Source of the DNA: Rikenellaceae bacterium
GTDB taxonomy: Bacteria > Bacteroidota > Bacteroidia > Bacteroidales > Rikenellaceae
Direction of reading: 5' to 3'
Assembly (NCBI GenBank): GCA_015059845.1
Contig: SUZR01000005.1
Span: 62,001-126,000, forward strand
DNA: 64,000 nucleotides
The translations under genes and the position numbers were made by a program. Of the stretch, positions 23,861 through 33,093 are shown in pieces. Position 1 is the first letter of the stretch. The number at the start of each line of letters is the position of its first letter. The notes below the pieces were generated by a model. That model had not been told where the DNA came from, made no database searches, and worked only from the letters and a program-made list of their open reading frames with translations.

Positions 23861-24436
23861 ATGAAACGACTATTATTGATTTTGGCCGCGATTTGCATCA
23901 CGTCGCAGGCCTCGGCAGGACTTCTGCCTAAGTTCAAGTTCGGCGTGAAGGCGGGTCTGGACTATCAGACAAATGATTTTAAGAACGACCTCAAGAATTT
24001 CGATATCAAGGCTAACGCAGGTTGGTTTGCAGGCATCCAGGGCGACCTGAGCTGGGGCAATATCGGTATTCACCCCGAGGTGATATACTCGCACAACGCA
24101 TTTGATATTGATGGTGTGGAGATTGACGGAGCGACGTTCAAGCTCAACAAGTTGGACATTCCCGTACTGTTGCAGTATAAACTGCTCGGGCTCATCAACT
24201 TGCAGGCTGGTCCTACATTCTGCGTAATGACAAATGCCAGCGGCGCGTCAGAGGGTGCGAAGTGGAGTATCGACCGCCCGACAATAGGCTACGCAGCAGG
24301 CGTGGAGGTTGAGATTTGGAAGATTGGTATCTCAGCCCGCTACAACGGCTCGTTCAAGGGCAGCGAGGTCCTCGGCCTGGAGGTTGATAAAAACAAGGTT
24401 AACACCTTCCAATTGGGTGTAGGATTCTATTTCTAA
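23861..24436 (+). CDS. Outer-membrane beta-barrel protein (PorT-like)
   Basis: A 191-residue protein. The signal peptide is about 20 residues (ending SQASAG). The rest alternates as short strands, FKFGVKAGLDYQ, then KANAGWFAGIQGDLSW, IGIHPEVIYSHNA, DIPVLLQYKLLGLINLQAGP and VEVEIWKIGISARYNGSF, and it ends in FQLGVGFYF with the terminal Phe needed for barrel assembly. This matches the outer-membrane beta-barrel domain family common in Bacteroidetes (8-strand type). It follows the tail-rich lipoprotein by 21 bp; the specific role is unknown. Confidence 0.85.
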   Translation: MKRLLLILAAICITSQASAGLLPKFKFGVKAGLDYQTNDFKNDLKNFDIKANAGWFAGIQGDLSWGNIGIHPEVIYSHNAFDIDGVEIDGATFKLNKLDIPVLLQYKLLGLINLQAGPTFCVMTNASGASEGAKWSIDRPTIGYAAGVEVEIWKIGISARYNGSFKGSEVLGLEVDKNKVNTFQLGVGFYF

Positions 24437-24456
24437 ACCACATTTTGAGATAAATA

Positions 24457-24486
24457 AAAGGCTGTCCTTAACGGGACAGCCTTTGT
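24457..24486. terminator. Bidirectional terminator between barrel gene and glpF
   Basis: AAAGGCTGTCC and GGGACAGCCTTT pair around a short loop. It is symmetric and can stop transcription from both convergent genes. Confidence 0.8.
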
Positions 24487-24509
24487 TATTCTTTCTTATC
24501 TCGTTTCCC

Positions 24510-24712
24510 GAGAAGTTGTATTAGAAGAGGGTTTTCAAGGCTTAAGCTTCTTTTCACCGCTCACGCTCGGCATAGAGCGCAAGCGCCCTCTGCTCTCGCT
24601 TAATCGCGGCGTTGCGAAGCCTGAGCAACCGCAGTTTACTATGGCGTAATGAGGAGTGCGAAGGCGAGCGTGACGCAGAAAACACCTTATAATACGACTT
24701 CTTAGAAGTTAT
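24510..24712. repeat. Family 2 inverted-repeat element, copy B
   Basis: The left arm AGAAGTTGTATTAGAAGAGG (then GTTTTC) pairs with the right arm GAAAACACCTTATAATACGA (then CTTCT). The interior, about 140 bp, holds the shared block CGCAGTTTACT...GCGTAATGAG (24631-24654) and GGCGAGCGTGACGCAG. The right arm runs into the stop codon of glpF (24702-24704). It is longer than the other copies because of an extra palindromic stretch in its left half. Confidence 0.75.
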
Positions 24713-25442
24713 ATACAGCACAATATGCTACCGCAGCCAACGCAGCACCTGTAAGCGGGCCCAAGACGGGTACCCAGCTATAGCCCCAGTCGCTGCCACC
24801 CTTACCCTTGATGGGAAGCAGAGCGTGTGCGATACGAGGCCCGAGGTCACGCGCAGGGTTCAGCGAGTAACCCGTAGTACCACCCAATGACATACCTACA
24901 GCCATAATAAGCATAGCTGTGGGGAAGCTTCCCAAGCCACCCATACCTACGGCAGGAGTATTCTCGGCATTGCCGATAGCGAGGATAACGAAAATCAACA
25001 ACATCGTAGCCACAACCTCGCAGAAGAAATTACGGCCCTTGTTCTCGATGGCGGGGATGGTACAGAATGTACCGAGCTTGGTGGTCTTGTCGTCGGTGAT
25101 ATCGTAGTGGTCTTTATAGTAGATATAGACCAGCGTTGCACCGCAGAATGCGCCCAACATCTGCGCCACGATGTAACCAGCCACGTGTGCCCAGGGGAAT
25201 GTGCCAGCTACGGCAAAGCCCAACGTAACGGCAGGGCTGAGGTGTGCGCCAGAGTAAGGACCTGCAATCAGCACTCCACACATAACGGCCAGACCCCACG
25301 CAATGGTGATGACAATCCAACCGCCATTGTTACCCTTCGTACCTTTGAGGGTGTTGTTGGCAACCACGCCATCACCCATAAGTATCAGCACCAGCGTACC
25401 GATAAACTCAAACAAGCATTGTGTAAAAAACGAAACTTCCAT
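24702..25442 (-). CDS. glpF: Aquaglyceroporin / glycerol facilitator
   Basis: A 246-residue MIP-family channel with six membrane helices. The first pore motif is GAHLSPAVT, so the usual NPA is SPA (Ser69, codon 25236-25238). The second, GYSLNPARDLGPR, is normal. Asp in NPARD is the usual mark of glycerol-permeable members. The gene lies downstream of glpK on the same strand, so it would supply glycerol to the kinase. A family 1 repeat with duplicated flanks separates the two genes. The C-terminal stop abuts a family 2 element. Confidence 0.93.
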   Translation of the reverse strand: MEVSFFTQCLFEFIGTLVLILMGDGVVANNTLKGTKGNNGGWIVITIAWGLAVMCGVLIAGPYSGAHLSPAVTLGFAVAGTFPWAHVAGYIVAQMLGAFCGATLVYIYYKDHYDITDDKTTKLGTFCTIPAIENKGRNFFCEVVATMLLIFVILAIGNAENTPAVGMGGLGSFPTAMLIMAVGMSLGGTTGYSLNPARDLGPRIAHALLPIKGKGGSDWGYSWVPVLGPLTGAALAAVAYCAVYNF

Positions 25443-25443
25443 A

Positions 25444-25663
25444 TTGTTTTAGATTAGTAGTTGTTCCTGAATTACTAACATAATTACTTTACAACCATTA
25501 GGTTATTTTGCTTATCAGCGTAACCTTGCGGCCTATGGCCGCATTTACAAATCTGACCCACCCCCATACCCCCGCCTCAGGCAGGGGCTTTGGTCGCCGC
25601 CGGGCGGCTCCTCAAGGGAACAACCTATGGTTGTATTATTTTTTTTGTTTTAGATTAGTAGTT
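25444..25663 (+). repeat. Family 1 repeat inserted between glpK and glpF, with duplicated flanks
   Basis: The 19-nt sequence TTGTTTTAGATTAGTAGTT occurs at 25444-25462 and again at 25645-25663. Between them is a 182-nt element with the same blocks as 926-1087: TGCGGCCtatGGCCGCA, ACAAATCTGACCCACCCC, CTCAGGCAGGGGCTTTGG, GCCGCCGGGCGGC and ACAACCTATGGTTGT. Without it, glpK and glpF would be about 27 bp apart. It looks like an insertion that duplicated its target. No gene is present. Confidence 0.85.
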
Positions 25664-25669
25664 TTCCTT

Positions 25670-27157
25670 TTAATAACTCTTCAGCACGCGGCGTACGGCA
25701 TCGTGCCAGCCCTCAACAGCCTTCTCGACCTGCGCACGCTCGGCTGTAGGCTCAAACACCTGCTCAGCCTGCCACTGTTGCTTGATATCGTCAATGCTAT
25801 CCCAATAACCTACGGCCAGACCTGCCAAATAAGCAGCTCCCAGAGCCGTTGTCTCGGTCACCTGCGGACGGATAACGCGTGTTGAGAGCAAATCCGACTG
25901 GAACTGCATCAACAGATTGTTACGTGCCGCACCACCATCGACCTTCAGCTCGCACAACTCGATACCCGAATCGCGCTGCATAGCGTCCACAATATCCAGC
26001 GTCTGGTAAGCGATACCCTCCAACGCTGCACGAGCGATATGTGCTGCCGTAGTACCACGGCTAATGCCGCTAATGCTACCACGCGCATACTGGTCCCAAT
26101 AGGGAGCAGCCAGACCCGTCAGGGCAGGAACGAAATATACGCCAGCCGTATCGGGCACCGATGCAGCCAGAGCCTCCACCTCACTTGACGAGCGGATAAT
26201 ACCAAGGCCATCGCGCAGCCACTGCACAACAGAGCCACCCACGAAGATACTACCCTCAAGGGCGTAGTTAACCTTATCGCCAATCTTCCACGCAACCGTA
26301 GTCAAGAGGTTATTCTTCGAGTCGATAGGTTTCTCACCGCTATTCATCAACAGGAAGCAACCCGTACCGTAAGTATTCTTCACCGCACCCGGCTCAACAC
26401 ACATCTGACCAAACAAAGCAGCCTGCTGGTCGCCCGCGATACCTGCAATAGGTACCTCGTGAGCAAAGATTGTTGACTTGGTGTGTCCATACACCTCACT
26501 CGATGAGCGCACCTCGGGCATCATCGAGAGCGGAATATCGAACAAGCGGAGCAAATCCTCATCCCACTGCAGCGTATGGATATTAAAGAGCATTGTACGC
26601 GATGCGTTACTTACGTCGGTAACGTGCACATCACCACGTGTCAAACGCCAGATAAGCCACGTATCAACCGTACCGAACATCAGCTTGCCCTTCTCGGCAC
26701 GCTCACGTGCCCCAGGAACGTTGTCCAGAATCCACTTAATCTTAGTTGCGCTGAAGTATGCATCGATAATCAAACCCGTACGCGAGCGGATAAACTCAGT
26801 ATGGCCCGCCTCCTTAAGGCTGTCGCAATACTCCGAGGTACGGCGGTCCTGCCATACGATAGCGTTGTAGATAGGCTCCTCGGTCTCGCGGTCCCACACG
26901 ATGGTAGTCTCACGCTGGTTGGTAATACCGATACCAGCAATATTGAGGCCGTTGATATCGATTGCCGTAATAGCCTCGGCGATTACTGATGCCTGTGATG
27001 ACCAAATCTCGTGAGGATTATGCTCCACCCATCCCGGCTTGGGGAAGTACTGAGTGAACTCACGCTGTGCAACAGAACGAATCTGTCCCTTATGGTCGAA
27101 GACGATTGCTCGCGAGCTACTAGTGCCCTGGTCGAGCGAAAGGATATACTTTTCCAT
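25670..27157 (-). CDS. glpK: Glycerol kinase
   Basis: A 495-residue FGGY-family kinase that phosphorylates glycerol to sn-glycerol 3-phosphate. It starts with [18 protein letters not shown] (phosphate-1 motif) and has [44 protein letters not shown] and the FGGY signature region [40 protein letters not shown] is the adenosine motif. The length equals the family standard. It is upstream of glpF in the same direction, with its own promoter at 27233. Confidence 0.96.
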   Translation of the reverse strand: MEKYILSLDQGTSSSRAIVFDHKGQIRSVAQREFTQYFPKPGWVEHNPHEIWSSQASVIAEAITAIDINGLNIAGIGITNQRETTIVWDRETEEPIYNAIVWQDRRTSEYCDSLKEAGHTEFIRSRTGLIIDAYFSATKIKWILDNVPGARERAEKGKLMFGTVDTWLIWRLTRGDVHVTDVSNASRTMLFNIHTLQWDEDLLRLFDIPLSMMPEVRSSSEVYGHTKSTIFAHEVPIAGIAGDQQAALFGQMCVEPGAVKNTYGTGCFLLMNSGEKPIDSKNNLLTTVAWKIGDKVNYALEGSIFVGGSVVQWLRDGLGIIRSSSEVEALAASVPDTAGVYFVPALTGLAAPYWDQYARGSISGISRGTTAAHIARAALEGIAYQTLDIVDAMQRDSGIELCELKVDGGAARNNLLMQFQSDLLSTRVIRPQVTETTALGAAYLAGLAVGYWDSIDDIKQQWQAEQVFEPTAERAQVEKAVEGWHDAVRRVLKSY

Positions 27158-27232
27158 ATATTTGAAGTTTTAAGTTTTCGGTCAGTAAACGCTCTACAGC
27201 ATAACATATTGTGCAGACAAGCGCCAATTACA

Positions 27233-27240
27233 CAAAGTTA
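27233..27240 (-). promoter_or_regulatory. -7 box of glpK
   Basis: On the minus strand this reads TAACTTTG, a full match to TAnnTTTG, 76 bp before the glpK start. Confidence 0.55.
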
Positions 27241-27303
27241 TGCATTTTTACCTTAATTATCAATATCCGCAGGGCTCTTTTCTGGGTGTACGCACAAAAT
27301 AAA

Positions 27304-27333
27304 GAGGGTGCTAACAACGAAATTAGCACCCTC
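27304..27333 (-). terminator. Terminator of the polysaccharide export/aminotransferase genes
   Basis: GAGGGTGCTAA and TTAGCACCCTC pair perfectly. The stem core is shared with 10704-10741 and 49352-49385. Confidence 0.8.
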
Positions 27334-27353
27334 ATTTATTAGATATTGTATAA

Positions 27354-28553
27354 TTAATCCACTCGTCCCGGATAAGCCTCCAGCGCCTTGCCCAAAATAA
27401 ACAATGCACGGCGCAGGTCCTCCTTCTTCAGAACGTAGGCTATACGCACCTCGTTACGACCCTTCGAGGGGTCGGTGTAGAATCCCGATGCAGGGGCCAG
27501 CATAACCGTCTCACCCTCATACTCGAACTCCGACAAACACCACGCGCAGAACTTATCACTATCGTCAATAGGTAGGCGTGCCACGGTATAGAACGCACCC
27601 ATAGGGATTGGCGAATAGACCCCGGGAATCTTATTCAGGCCATCAATGAGGCAGTTACGGCGCTCGATATACTCCTCGTAGGTACGAATCATATAGTTTC
27701 GTGATGCATCCAACGACGCCTCGGCAACAATCTGACCAATAAGCGGGGGGCTCAAACGCGCCTGACAGAACTTCATAACAGCCTTGCGCAGCTCGTGGTT
27801 TTTGGTTATAAGCGCACCGATACGGATACCGCACTCCGAGTAACGCTTTGACACAGAGTCGATAAGCACCACATTCTGTTCGATACCCTCCAGGTGGCAA
27901 GCCGAGATATAGGGCGAGCCCGTGTAGATAAACTCGCGATAGACCTCATCCGAGAAGAGGAACAGGTCGTACTTCTTAACCAAATCGCGGATGCGATTCA
28001 TCTCCTTGCGGGTATAGAGATAGCCCGTAGGGTTATTGGGGTTGCAAATCAGAATACCGCGTGTACGCTCATTGATAAACTCCTCGAACTGCTCCACCTT
28101 CGGCAGCGCAAAACCCTCCTCGATAGAGGTTGAAACGGTACGAATAACAGCACCCGCCGAGATAGCAAAGGCCATATAGTTGGCATAGGCGGGCTCGGGA
28201 ACGATAATCTCGTCACCAGGATTAAGGCACGACATAAAGGCAAACAGAACAGCCTCCGAGCCTCCTGTGGTGATGATAATATCGTCGGCCGAGAGTTTTA
28301 TCTGGTATTGGTCATAATAGCCCACCAGCTTCTCCCTGAGCGACAGGTAACCATCGCTGGGGCTGTACTCCAGCACTTTACGGTCAATCTTCTTCAGCGC
28401 ATCCAGGCCCTCCTGCGGTGTGGGCAGGTCGGGCTGACCGATATTGAGGTGATAAATCTTCACACCACGACGCTTAGCCGCATCCGCCAGCGGCACCAAC
28501 TTTCTAATGGGTGATGCGGGCATCTCGACCGCACGTTCCGAAATCTTCGGCAT
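27354..28553 (-). CDS. Class I/II PLP aminotransferase
   Basis: A 399-residue fold-type I aminotransferase of the aspartate/aromatic family. It shows IYHLNIGQPDLPTPQEG, TTGGSEAVLFA, LICNPNNPTGYLYT, and the PLP Lys in DSVSKRYSECGIRIG, plus NEVRIAYVLKKED near the end. The ATG at 28553 is chosen; a longer form would start with TTG at 28589 inside a small hairpin (ATCGGC/GCCGAT). It follows the Wzz gene by 52 bp, so it may be read through from the export genes, though its substrate is probably an ordinary amino acid. The exact specificity is not clear. Confidence 0.88.
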   Translation of the reverse strand: MPKISERAVEMPASPIRKLVPLADAAKRRGVKIYHLNIGQPDLPTPQEGLDALKKIDRKVLEYSPSDGYLSLREKLVGYYDQYQIKLSADDIIITTGGSEAVLFAFMSCLNPGDEIIVPEPAYANYMAFAISAGAVIRTVSTSIEEGFALPKVEQFEEFINERTRGILICNPNNPTGYLYTRKEMNRIRDLVKKYDLFLFSDEVYREFIYTGSPYISACHLEGIEQNVVLIDSVSKRYSECGIRIGALITKNHELRKAVMKFCQARLSPPLIGQIVAEASLDASRNYMIRTYEEYIERRNCLIDGLNKIPGVYSPIPMGAFYTVARLPIDDSDKFCAWCLSEFEYEGETVMLAPASGFYTDPSKGRNEVRIAYVLKKEDLRRALFILGKALEAYPGRVD

Positions 28554-28605
28554 AACTTTCTCTTTTAACCTAACATTTATAATCGGCAAAGCCGATAACT
28601 CCTAA

Positions 28606-29787
28606 CTAAACGGTTTGTGTTTCAGGCTGCTCCTTCTCGGGAAGAGGCTTTACCCATCCTCGAATCTTCTCCGAGCCTGTAATATCTGCCACGGTAGGCA
28701 ACAGCAACACACATCCCATACCTGCGACAACACCCAAGAAGGTAAATGCTATAAGAATCATAGCTCGCTGTGGCTTGCTCTTCTTAAACGGGACGGTAAC
28801 AGGGTTTATAATAGTCAGCATCGGAGTAGTCTCCTTCACATTTATCTTCGCCTGCTCCAACTGAGTTGCCAACTCGCCATACAGATTCATCGCCAAAGTA
28901 TACTCGGCATCCAACTTCTCCAGCTCGGTGCGGGCTGAGTAACGGGTGGTATTCAAATTCGCATCACGGAACTTGGCACGACGCGCCTGTATATCCTCGA
29001 AATTACGCTTCGCCTCATCATAACGCTCCTGAACGAAATCGAGATTAGACTGCACCTTCTCAATCTTAAACTCGGTGATATACTTCTGCAAAAGAGTTAC
29101 CGTCGCCTGTGCCATCTGCGCTGCAGCTAAGGCTTCAGGCATATTGGCAGTGATGGTTACGTAACCATTCTTGTCGTCAAGGGTAATACCTACACATCCA
29201 CTCAATACTTTTATACAGCTATACTCTTCTTTAGATAGGGTCTGAATTGATGATTTACTATTACCTTCCACATTGCCATACTCTGGTTCAGGCTGCTCAC
29301 CTCGAATAGCGCCTAAGATCACACCAGGCAGACCTATGGTATACTTTAATACATAATCAAATACACTCGGTTTATTCAGCTCCTCGCTGGTACAATACTC
29401 ATAAAAACTTATGGGATGATTAGTTTTCTCCGTATCTATCATTGTCTGCATCAGCTCCTTACGGAAGGCTGTACTATTCATAATATTCTCATACACATAT
29501 GGAGATAGAGCCTTTGCATCCTGACTTTGATTAATATTAATACCAGCCATAGCCGCAAGCGATCTCATTTGCGACGAGCCAGACCTACTTGAAACCTGTG
29601 GCACCACATCACACGAGGCCGTAAAAACCTTAGAACTAAATATCGCCACCAAGAAGCCTAATACCATACAGATTAATGTAGTCTTGATTATAAGGCCACG
29701 ATTAATCCACATTCGCTGGATTAACTCCACCAAATCAATCTCCTGCTCCTCGGGCATATTGTTATATTGATTCTGATTCTGCTCCAT
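28606..29787 (-). CDS. Wzz/GumC-like polysaccharide chain-length determinant
   Basis: A 393-residue inner-membrane protein. The first membrane helix is at about residues 34-52 (LIIKTTLICMVLGFLVAIFS) and the second near 345-365, with a proline-rich KPQRAMILIAFTFLGVV motif just before it, as in Wzz. The large periplasmic part between includes a coiled-coil region (FVQERYDEAKRNFEDIQ). It controls the length of exported polysaccharide together with the outer-membrane channel. It starts 8 bp after the Wza-like gene. There is no C-terminal tyrosine-kinase domain. Confidence 0.9.
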   Translation of the reverse strand: MEQNQNQYNNMPEEQEIDLVELIQRMWINRGLIIKTTLICMVLGFLVAIFSSKVFTASCDVVPQVSSRSGSSQMRSLAAMAGININQSQDAKALSPYVYENIMNSTAFRKELMQTMIDTEKTNHPISFYEYCTSEELNKPSVFDYVLKYTIGLPGVILGAIRGEQPEPEYGNVEGNSKSSIQTLSKEEYSCIKVLSGCVGITLDDKNGYVTITANMPEALAAAQMAQATVTLLQKYITEFKIEKVQSNLDFVQERYDEAKRNFEDIQARRAKFRDANLNTTRYSARTELEKLDAEYTLAMNLYGELATQLEQAKINVKETTPMLTIINPVTVPFKKSKPQRAMILIAFTFLGVVAGMGCVLLLPTVADITGSEKIRGWVKPLPEKEQPETQTV

Positions 29788-29795
29788 AACTTACA

Positions 29796-32168
29796 CTATT
29801 TTGTTGCAAGGTTAATAGCTGACAAGACTACGGCTGATACTGATGCTGTCGATGACAACATACTTATCACCTCATTCCACTTAACCGGCTCACGATAAGC
29901 CTTTGATGGTATAATCACGATACAACCAGGACGTATCTCGGCCGACATACCCGATGCAACCATACCATTCATATAGATTACAAAAGCACGATTCTTACGG
30001 GCGTTATTATCAAAGCCTCCCGCAGCTTTTGCATAATACTTTAGACTCTTTCCTGGCTGGAAAGTAACAGAGTTGGGATACATCACAGCACCCATAACCT
30101 TCACAGTTCCATTATACTCAGGAATAGAGATTACATCACCATCGCGCAAAACGATATCGGCATCCGAACCTGGATTAGCAAGAGCATTTTCGAGGTCAAT
30201 ACCAACAGTATATACATTGCTAAGAGATACGCTTGCAATACCTAATGAATCGCGGTTATTACCCCCAGCCTGACTTTCAATCATCTCTCTCAAAGCTCGT
30301 GCCTGCATTTGCTCTTCGCCAGTCATACGACGTAACAGATATGCACCCTCAATAAATGCTCCAGGATTAGCACCACCTGCAGCTGCCACAACCTCAGAGA
30401 TTCGCATATTACGATGCGAGAGAGGATAGTTACCTGCAAAAGCAACCTCGCCATCAATTCTGACACTACTCTGGGTGATATAAACCGGTGAGCGACGAAC
30501 AAATACCTGATCAAAAGGCTGCAAGACAAAGCCCTCACCATCAACCTTAAGGTCATCGTTAAGATTTATTGTAAAGGTCTCGAACAACTGCTCGCTGATG
30601 GCCATACTCTTAGAATCCTTCATACGACGTGTGACAGTCACATTTGCCGTAGAAGCTGACTCCAGCAGACCACCCGCTGCAACCAACAAATCCTCGACAG
30701 TCATATTCTCAGCATACGGGTATGTATCGGGGCGACTTACCGAGCCAAATACCGTAACGGTATAATCCTCCTGCATATCCGATACCGATGCAATGAGCAA
30801 CATATCATTAGCGCGCAGAGCAATATCCTTCACTCGGCCAGCCATCAAACCCTCAAGGTCAATAGAGAGAGCCTCCATAGTCCAGTCGGGCTTCTCACGG
30901 TAAAGCACAGCGCGAGACATAAAAGCATCCTCACGCAAGCCATCGGCACGCTCAATAAGCTGCTTCAAGGTACGAGTCTGCTCGTCAATAGCATAGAAGC
31001 CCTCACGATAAACTGCACCCTTAATCTCTACACGATTTTCGTAACGGTCGATACTACCCGCAACCGAAACAACATCGCCATCCTCAACGACAAACTTATC
31101 AAAATCCTTCTGCTCAACGGTGAACGACTGATACTGTCCTCCCTGACGGCGTGTTACGCTCACCACACGGCTATTAGCCTCATTGGTAAAGCCTCCTGCA
31201 AACTTAACAATATCGGCAACGGTCTCGCCCGTACGCATCTCATAGAACATCGGACGCTTAACCTCGCCCGAAATCTCAACCAACTTTCCATAGGCCAAAA
31301 CCGAAATCAAGTCACCATCACGCAGAGCGATATCGCTATCCGACTTGCCATTAAGGATAAAGTCGTAGACATCTACCTCCGAGTAGAGTTTCCCCGAACG
31401 ATAGAGCTTAATGCTACGCAACGTACCGAGATTATTTATACCGCCCGACACGTGCAGAGCGTGGAAGAGAGTCGCCAAAGAGGGAAGTGTGTATGTACCC
31501 TGATGGCCAACCTCGCCCATAACATTCACCTGAATGCTACGAATACTGCCCAAAGAGAGTTTCATCTGCACCGAGCCATCATAAAGGCCCTCATAAATAG
31601 CTCCTAATGAGCCACGTACACGGCGTGTAGCCTCACTTATCGTAAGGCCTGACAGAGTGATGGGACCTACATTGGGAACAAAAATCTTTCCTTCCGGTGA
31701 GATTGTGTAGGCTGCGCTGGTCTGAGCATCACCCCACACATCAACAATAACCTCATCACCAGGGCCAAGAACATAGTTATCGGGAGTAGCTATATTGAGA
31801 TTCGGCTCGAACGACATCTGACCGCGCGAGAAGATATCCTGACCGAAGATGCGGGTTGAAGTATTTCGTCTCGTAACAGCAGCCGAGGCTGTTCTTCCCT
31901 CAACCAATCCCTGCTGAGGATCTGCAGGCATTTCTGTAAGCTCAGTTTCTACCTCTACAGCAGCTCTATTCGCTCCAGCTGCTACATTAACCTCTCTTGT
32001 ACGACGTACATTACTAGCACTTGCTTCGTGTTGCTTCTTCAGGTCATCAATCTGCGACTGGGTAAGGGTTCCGTTACGGTACGCATTGATAAGATCCTGC
32101 TGACTCTGCGCCACAGAGGGGACTACAAAGGCTACAAGCAGTAACAATGATGTGATTAATTTTTTCAT
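29796..32168 (-). CDS. Wza-like polysaccharide export protein with multiple SLBB domains
   Basis: A 790-residue protein. A signal peptide (about 20 residues, ending PSVAQSQ) precedes a short coiled-coil segment. The Poly_export domain follows (DNYVLGPGDEVIVDVWGDA), then a run of SLBB domains, each with a G-x-V-x-x-P-G-x-Y-like motif: MGEVGHQGTYTLP, ISGEVKRPMFYEM, IKGAVYREGFYAI, VFGSVSRPDTYPY, IDGEVAFAGNYPL and VMGAVMYPNSVTF. It would form the outer-membrane/periplasmic conduit for capsule or exopolysaccharide. Wzz follows at 8 bp, the aminotransferase after that. Confidence 0.92.
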   Translation of the reverse strand: MKKLITSLLLLVAFVVPSVAQSQQDLINAYRNGTLTQSQIDDLKKQHEASASNVRRTREVNVAAGANRAAVEVETELTEMPADPQQGLVEGRTASAAVTRRNTSTRIFGQDIFSRGQMSFEPNLNIATPDNYVLGPGDEVIVDVWGDAQTSAAYTISPEGKIFVPNVGPITLSGLTISEATRRVRGSLGAIYEGLYDGSVQMKLSLGSIRSIQVNVMGEVGHQGTYTLPSLATLFHALHVSGGINNLGTLRSIKLYRSGKLYSEVDVYDFILNGKSDSDIALRDGDLISVLAYGKLVEISGEVKRPMFYEMRTGETVADIVKFAGGFTNEANSRVVSVTRRQGGQYQSFTVEQKDFDKFVVEDGDVVSVAGSIDRYENRVEIKGAVYREGFYAIDEQTRTLKQLIERADGLREDAFMSRAVLYREKPDWTMEALSIDLEGLMAGRVKDIALRANDMLLIASVSDMQEDYTVTVFGSVSRPDTYPYAENMTVEDLLVAAGGLLESASTANVTVTRRMKDSKSMAISEQLFETFTINLNDDLKVDGEGFVLQPFDQVFVRRSPVYITQSSVRIDGEVAFAGNYPLSHRNMRISEVVAAAGGANPGAFIEGAYLLRRMTGEEQMQARALREMIESQAGGNNRDSLGIASVSLSNVYTVGIDLENALANPGSDADIVLRDGDVISIPEYNGTVKVMGAVMYPNSVTFQPGKSLKYYAKAAGGFDNNARKNRAFVIYMNGMVASGMSAEIRPGCIVIIPSKAYREPVKWNEVISMLSSTASVSAVVLSAINLATK

Positions 32169-32241
32169 TTTATTTGGTTTTATTTTTTATCTAAAAAAGT
32201 ATTCCACATTAGCAAACGACACAAAGTCCACTAAATTATTG

Positions 32242-32249
32242 CAAAAGTA
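32242..32249 (-). promoter_or_regulatory. -7 box of the wza-wzz genes
   Basis: On the minus strand this reads TACTTTTG, a full match to TAnnTTTG, 74 bp before the start. Confidence 0.5.
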
Positions 32250-32274
32250 GTAAAAAATACCTGCATCAACAACA

Positions 32275-32322
32275 AAAACAGATCTTAAAAGCCATTCAAT
32301 GAGCTTAAAAGATCTGTTTTAC
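32275..32322 (-). terminator. Terminator of the flavin reductase gene
   Basis: AAAACAGATCTT and AAGATCTGTTTT are perfectly complementary over 12 bp. On the minus strand the stem ends in a T-run (TTTTTGTTG). Confidence 0.75.
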
Positions 32323-32372
32323 ACATAAAATCCAGACGATAAATCGCCCGCGCACCAATAATCAGTCAAAAA

Positions 32373-32957
32373 TCATCGCCGCATATTACGTTTTTTCTTC
32401 TTACGCACCGACCATCCAAAATGACCAATGGCCTGCCCCAGGCGAAAATACTCTCCGTGGCTATACGCTATCATATCGGCTCGCTCCAGCTCCAATTTTC
32501 CCGTTTCGGGGTTGATATACTCCTCATCAACAAGTACATTTACCACATCGGCCAAAAACATATCGTGCGAGCCCAATGGAATAATCTGCTTCACGCGGCA
32601 CTCAATAGATACGGGCGCCTCGGCCACGACGGGAGCCTTTACAACCTCCGCAGCCTCGGCCTTAAGGCCCATCTCCGCAAATTTATCGTAGTCACGACCC
32701 GAACGAACACCACACCAGTCGGTAGCACGCGCCAAACGGGCCGTGGTAAGATTTATTACAAATTCGCCCGTACGTTTGATTATCTCGTACGAATGACGCT
32801 CCGGCCGCACCGAGATATAACACATTGGCGGATTGGTACATACCGTACCCGTCCACGCGACGGTGAAGAGGTTATACTCCTGTTCCGTCTCGCCGCAACT
32901 CACCAACACCGCAGGCAGCGGATATATCATCGTTCCAGGTTTCCAGCTTTGCTTCAT
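32373..32957 (-). CDS. Flavin reductase family protein (FMN-binding split barrel)
   Basis: A 194-residue protein with the flavin reductase-like split barrel: MIYPLPAVLVSCGE, then NLFTVAWTGTVCTNPPMCYIS and a strongly conserved SVRPERHSYEIIKRTGEFVINL, all typical of the FMN-binding flavoprotein family. The ATG at 32957 is chosen; an upstream in-frame TTG (32981) overlaps the promoter box. It stands alone with its own promoter and terminator. Such proteins bind FMN as dimers; some act as flavin reductases or ferredoxin-linked oxidoreductases. Its partner is not evident. Confidence 0.87.
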   Translation of the reverse strand: MKQSWKPGTMIYPLPAVLVSCGETEQEYNLFTVAWTGTVCTNPPMCYISVRPERHSYEIIKRTGEFVINLTTARLARATDWCGVRSGRDYDKFAEMGLKAEAAEVVKAPVVAEAPVSIECRVKQIIPLGSHDMFLADVVNVLVDEEYINPETGKLELERADMIAYSHGEYFRLGQAIGHFGWSVRKKKKRNMRR

Positions 32958-32978
32958 TGTAAAATTCTTTTCCTTTTT

Positions 32979-32986
32979 CAAAGATA
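32979..32986 (-). promoter_or_regulatory. -7 box of the flavin reductase gene
   Basis: On the minus strand this reads TATCTTTG, a full match, 21 bp before the ATG at 32957. It would exclude the longer TTG start. Confidence 0.6.
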
Positions 32987-33007
32987 ATCACTTTTCCTCT
33001 AAAGACA

Positions 33008-33046
33008 AAAAATCGCGGTATCCCTAACCCATAGATACCGCGATTC
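33008..33046 (-). terminator. Terminator of gdhA
   Basis: AATCGCGGTATC and GATACCGCGATT pair perfectly over 12 bp; on the minus strand the stem is followed by TTTTTTGTC. Confidence 0.85.
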
Positions 33047-33093
33047 AGCAAAATACTTACTTTTTATACTAACCTAACCATCCTTGTGTCTTG

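Noticed and set aside
28554..28589. Longer start (TTG at 28589) for the aminotransferase
   Set aside because: The ATG at 28553 gives a normal N-terminus, and the TTG lies in a hairpin; family length fits the shorter form.
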